NCBI GenBank assembly: GCA_937125455.1
Contig: CAKZLK010000050.1
Location: 1-64,000, forward strand
DNA length: 64,000 bases
Reading direction: 5' to 3'
From: an uncultured Aequorivita sp.
GTDB taxonomy: Bacteria > Bacteroidota > Bacteroidia > Flavobacteriales > Flavobacteriaceae
Of the stretch, positions 60,828 through 64,000 are shown piece after piece. Numbering within the stretch: position 1 is the stretch's first letter; every line of letters starts with the position of its first letter. The position numbers were made by a program, and so were the translations under genes. Under the pieces are notes generated by a model that was not told the origin of the DNA, did not search any database, and saw only the letters and a program-made list of their open reading frames with translations.

Positions 60828-60947
60828 TGGAGAACCCGCAACCTTTTGTTATATTTGAATCCCCGCCTTTTGCGGTTTTTTAATTAATAAATGTCTGGTC
60901 GAGCAAAGTCGAGACCTTTTTAGTTTAAATCGAAATATTTTTTTTAT

Positions 60948-61694
60948 ATGAAATTACTGGAAGGAAAAACAGCAATTATCACTGGCGGTAGCCGCGGAAT
61001 TGGAAAAGGAATCGTTGAAACATTCGCCAAACATGGCGCAAATGTAGCTTTCACCTATAGCTCGTCAGCTGAAGCAGCAAATGCTTTAGCAGATAAAGTT
61101 TCAAAAATGGGCGTTAAAGCAAAAGCATATAAAAGTGATGCAGCTTCTTATGAAGAATCGCAAAAACTGGCTGAAGAGGTTTTAAAAGATTTTGGAAGCA
61201 TTGATATTCTTGTGAATAATGCAGGAATCACAAAGGACAATCTGTTGATGCGCATTTCCGAAGAAGATTTTGATAAAGTAATTGAAGTCAACCTAAAGTC
61301 GGTTTTTAATATGACCAAAGCTGTACAACGTGCCATGTTAAAACAACGCAAAGGTGCTATCATAAATATGAGCTCTATCGTGGGCGTAAAAGGAAACGCT
61401 GGACAAACCAATTACGCTGCTTCAAAAGCGGGAATTATTGGTTTCACAAAATCAGTTGCTTTGGAATTAGGTTCGCGCGATATACGTTGTAATGCCATTG
61501 CTCCTGGTTTTATTGAAACTGAAATGACGGGAAAACTGGACGAGGCTACTGTGCAAAGCTGGCGTGATGCCATTCCATTGAAACGTGGTGGCTCTCCTGA
61601 GGATATTGCAAATGCCTGTGTTTTCTTGGCTAGTGACCTTTCTGCTTATGTTACGGGTCAAGTGCTTAACGTTGATGGGGGAATGCTTACTTAA
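60948..61694 (+). CDS. fabG: 3-oxoacyl-[ACP] reductase
   Basis: A 248-aa short-chain dehydrogenase of fatty-acid elongation, using NADPH. The nucleotide motif TGGSRGIG (12-19), NNAG, the catalytic Ser143 (NMSSIVG), Tyr156 and Lys160 (NYAASKAG) and the C-terminal GQVLNVDGGM are all present. Length and motif spacing match housekeeping FabG. The gene lies alone between the sucD terminator and the VWA-like gene. Confidence 0.95.
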   Translation: MKLLEGKTAIITGGSRGIGKGIVETFAKHGANVAFTYSSSAEAANALADKVSKMGVKAKAYKSDAASYEESQKLAEEVLKDFGSIDILVNNAGITKDNLLMRISEEDFDKVIEVNLKSVFNMTKAVQRAMLKQRKGAIINMSSIVGVKGNAGQTNYAASKAGIIGFTKSVALELGSRDIRCNAIAPGFIETEMTGKLDEATVQSWRDAIPLKRGGSPEDIANACVFLASDLSAYVTGQVLNVDGGMLT

Positions 61695-61762
61695 ATACGT
61701 ATTCAGTGGCATTAATCAGTATTTTAAAAACCCCTCAACTTTTAAACTTATAAAATTTTTTA

Positions 61763-63796
61763 GTGACTACAGAAACCATACTTTATATAATCATCGCCGG
61801 AGTAGTATCCATTGCTCTGGCGGTTTTTATGTATGGCTATAAATCAAAGCAAAAAGACTCATTACGTTGGATTTTTGGGATACTTCGTTTCATCACGCTT
61901 TTTTCAATTTTACTTTTAATTATCAATCCAAAATTTAAAAGTGAAACTTATACCATTGAAAAACCGAAACTTCCAGTGCTTATTGACAATTCAGCATCAG
62001 TAGGGGAGTTGGGCCAAAAGGAAAATGTTTCGGCAGTACTTCAAAAACTAAAAGAGAATAGTGCGCTAAACGATAAATTCGATCTTTCCTATTATTCCTT
62101 CGGAAGTGATTTCCGTGAAAATGATTCGCTTTCTTTTGATGAAAAAAACACCAACATTTCCAAAGCACTTAACTCTGCCAACGAACTTTTTAAAAGTCAA
62201 ACTGCCCCAACAATACTGATAACCGACGGAAACCAAACGCTCGGAAATGATTACGAATTTTCTTCGGCAACATTTAAAAACCCAGTATATCCAGTTATTT
62301 TGGGCGATTCCATAAAATACACCGATCTGAAAATAGACCAGCTCAACACAAATCGGTATGCATTTCTAAAAAACCAGTTTCCGGTTGAAGTTATTTTGAA
62401 CTACAGTGGTACAAATCCCGTAAATTCTGAGTTTATAGTTACACAAGGAGCGGCAACGGTTTATAGAACAAACGTTTCGTTTTCAGAAAACGAAACTTCA
62501 AAAACCCTCCATTTCACTTTAAATGCTTCGAGTGTTGGACTTCAAAAATATTCGGCACAAATTCTTCCGCTTGCTGATGAAAAGAATAAAACCAACAATA
62601 GCAAACAATTTGCCGTTGAAGTGATTGATCAAGCTACAAATGTTTTGGTTGTTAGTAAAATCACACATCCAGATTTGGGTGCGCTCAAAAAAGCAATTAC
62701 CACCAATGAGCAACGAACGGTCACTTTTAAAAAACCTTCTGAAGCAGTTAGTATTGTCAATGACTATCAGCTTATAATACTTTATCAACCAGACAGAAGT
62801 TTTGCTTCGGTGTTTTCAGAAATTGAAAATTTGAATAAAAATACGTGGATCATTTCCGGACTTCAAACCGATTGGTATTTTTTAAATGGGGCTCAAGATA
62901 ACTTTAATAAAGAAGCTTCCAATCAAAATGACGACATACAAGCTAAGTTGAATTCGAACTACGGAACTTTTGCTGTGGATGATATTGGTTTTGATAATTT
63001 TCCGCCATTGCACACAGAATTTGGTGCATTGACAATCAGCGTGCCGAATGAAATAATGCTCGAACAGACTGTAAACGGAATTGTAAACGGAAATCCTTTG
63101 CTCGCAACTATGGAAATAAACGGTAAACGCGACGCTATTTGGGATGGTGAAGGCTTTTGGCGTTGGCGCGCTCGAAGTTTTGTGGAAACAGAAAGCTTCC
63201 AAAGTTTTGATGATTTTATAGGAAACCTTGTGCAGTACCTCGCATCTAATAAGCGCAGAAGTAGGCTAGAAGTATCTTCGGAAACGTTTTATTACAATAA
63301 CAGTCCAATAAAAATTTCCGCTCAATATTTTGATAAAAACTATGTTTTCGATAATCGTGCGTCCTTGAATATTTCAGTAAAAAATAAAGAAACTGAAAAT
63401 CAGACCGTTTTCCCAATGCTTTTGCGAAACAATTATTACGAAGTTGATTTAAACAGTCTTCCGGCGGGAGAATATAATTATAATGTTTCAGTTGCCAATG
63501 AGGCGGTTTCAAGCAGTGGAAGTTTTACCATTTTAGATTTTAATGTAGAGCAACAATTCCTCAATGCAGATGTTGCCAAACTTCGCCGTATTGCTCAAAA
63601 TACAAATGGAAAAGCTTATTTCACAACACAATCCGATTCTTTAATTCAATCACTACTTGAAAATACTAACTACCAAAACATTGAACGAAGCGAACAAAAA
63701 GTGGTACCTTTGATTGATTGGAAATATCTTCTCGCGCTTATCGTTCTAGCCCTCGCTGCAGAATGGTTTATCAGAAAATATAACGGACTTATTTAA
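61763..63796 (+). CDS. VWA-like membrane protein
   Basis: A 677-aa protein with two N-terminal transmembrane helices (about 5-25 and 36-58), a large periplasmic region and a C-terminal helix (about 652-671). Residues 68-190 resemble a von Willebrand A domain: LPVLIDNSASVGE has the D-x-S-x-S metal site, and TILITDGNQTLGN the later Asp. A glutamine-amidotransferase-like stretch (TNVLVVSKI..YQLIILYQPD) follows at about 290-345. Similar BatA-like or surface-remodelling proteins exist in Bacteroidota; function unknown. The start is GTG 61763. The prohibitin-like gene follows after 26 nt. Confidence 0.82.
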   Translation: MTTETILYIIIAGVVSIALAVFMYGYKSKQKDSLRWIFGILRFITLFSILLLIINPKFKSETYTIEKPKLPVLIDNSASVGELGQKENVSAVLQKLKENSALNDKFDLSYYSFGSDFRENDSLSFDEKNTNISKALNSANELFKSQTAPTILITDGNQTLGNDYEFSSATFKNPVYPVILGDSIKYTDLKIDQLNTNRYAFLKNQFPVEVILNYSGTNPVNSEFIVTQGAATVYRTNVSFSENETSKTLHFTLNASSVGLQKYSAQILPLADEKNKTNNSKQFAVEVIDQATNVLVVSKITHPDLGALKKAITTNEQRTVTFKKPSEAVSIVNDYQLIILYQPDRSFASVFSEIENLNKNTWIISGLQTDWYFLNGAQDNFNKEASNQNDDIQAKLNSNYGTFAVDDIGFDNFPPLHTEFGALTISVPNEIMLEQTVNGIVNGNPLLATMEINGKRDAIWDGEGFWRWRARSFVETESFQSFDDFIGNLVQYLASNKRRSRLEVSSETFYYNNSPIKISAQYFDKNYVFDNRASLNISVKNKETENQTVFPMLLRNNYYEVDLNSLPAGEYNYNVSVANEAVSSSGSFTILDFNVEQQFLNADVAKLRRIAQNTNGKAYFTTQSDSLIQSLLENTNYQNIERSEQKVVPLIDWKYLLALIVLALAAEWFIRKYNGLI

Positions 63797-63822
63797 AATA
63801 TAAACCCATAAAAAAATATAGA

Positions 63823-64000
63823 ATGGAAAAATTACCTAAACTCACAATACCCGTAATCGTAGGGGTTATTTTACTTATTATCGTAGTGGCAAAATCATCT
63901 ATAACTATCAATTCTGGTCACGCTGGTGTACTTTACGAAACTTTTCACAATGGTGTGGTTACAGATGAACCTCCATTAGGTGAAGGTTTTCACATAATAG
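63823..64000 (+). CDS. Prohibitin-like SPFH protein (partial, cut by window end)
   Basis: The first 59 codons are present. An N-terminal transmembrane helix (about 8-27; TIPVIVGVILLIIVVAKSS) is followed by TINSGHAGVLYETFHNGVV and LGEGFHII, the typical entry into the SPFH/prohibitin domain. Such proteins form membrane microdomain rings. It lies 26 nt after the VWA-like gene and is probably co-transcribed. The remainder lies beyond the right edge. Confidence 0.85.
   Translation, partial: MEKLPKLTIPVIVGVILLIIVVAKSSITINSGHAGVLYETFHNGVVTDEPPLGEGFHII

Noticed and set aside
63246-63512. Minus-strand frame inside the VWA-like gene
   Set aside because: It is an antisense shadow of a clearly coding frame without its own signals.

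Overview
The window reads as core chromosome of a low-GC member of the Flavobacteriaceae (phylum Bacteroidota). The evidence is cumulative: many promoters carry the Bacteroidota -7 element TAnnTTTG, Shine-Dalgarno sequences are almost absent, and there are type IX secretion (T9SS) substrates and machinery (PorQ, PorX), a SusC/TonB-type receptor with a carboxypeptidase-like N-terminal domain, a fused LpxC/FabZ, a flavobacterial-type 6S RNA downstream of zapA, and many short Cys-anchored lipoproteins. I see no prophage, insertion sequence, CRISPR array, tRNA or integron. The genus cannot be fixed from this sequence alone.

Layout. 1-640: 3' end of a 23S rRNA gene, a hairpin-rich spacer, 5S rRNA and a strong terminator. 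758-8895: a T9SS-sorted beta-propeller protein, a ZIP metal transporter with a small methyltransferase, a THUMP RNA methyltransferase, the rlmD operon with two cell-envelope proteins, and ornithine aminotransferase. 9021-18806: a large T9SS-sorted protein, a small Smr protein with a perfect Shine-Dalgarno, a calcium-repeat lipoprotein, a cysteine desulfurase, a frameshifted secreted-protein gene, and an M23 peptidase/TonB receptor pair. 18957-21381: a coiled-coil protein, zapA, 6S RNA and RNase Y. 21411-29983: aldo/keto reductase, xerD, four related outer-membrane beta-barrel genes in a row, aroQ, lpd and a three-gene methionine-sulfoxide repair operon. 30196-39707: M48 protease lipoprotein, UMF1-type transporter, a three-repeat lipoprotein, a head-GIN protein, then lon, porQ, cmk and mscL.

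40121-47834: an XRE-type repressor gene divergent from an M14-type peptidase gene, with four copies of a GTTTAC-N4-GTAAAC-like operator between them, followed by an Lrp/AsnC regulator, DinB and YihY proteins, a PfpI-like protein, aroB and proline dehydrogenase. 47928-53011 (minus strand): alanine dehydrogenase, two duplicated pairs in which a 46-residue lipoprotein overlaps a four-helix membrane protein by exactly 59 nt, tsaE and porX. 53125-63796: HD hydrolase, then the lipid A block lpxD - lpxC/fabZ - lpxA - efp - second lpxD - NTF2-like protein, then sucD, fabG, a VWA-like membrane protein and the start of a prohibitin-like gene cut by the window end.

The most interesting items are the duplicated overlapping lipoprotein/membrane-protein pairs with a conserved leader (49185-50816), the XRE operator array (40576-40827), the duplicated outer-membrane genes with copied terminators and a phased direct repeat (24111-26488), the frameshifted gene at 13951-14636, and the perfect Shine-Dalgarno at 11133-11140. 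Start codons were moved from the longest reading frame wherever the longer start fell inside a -7 promoter box or lacked family support.
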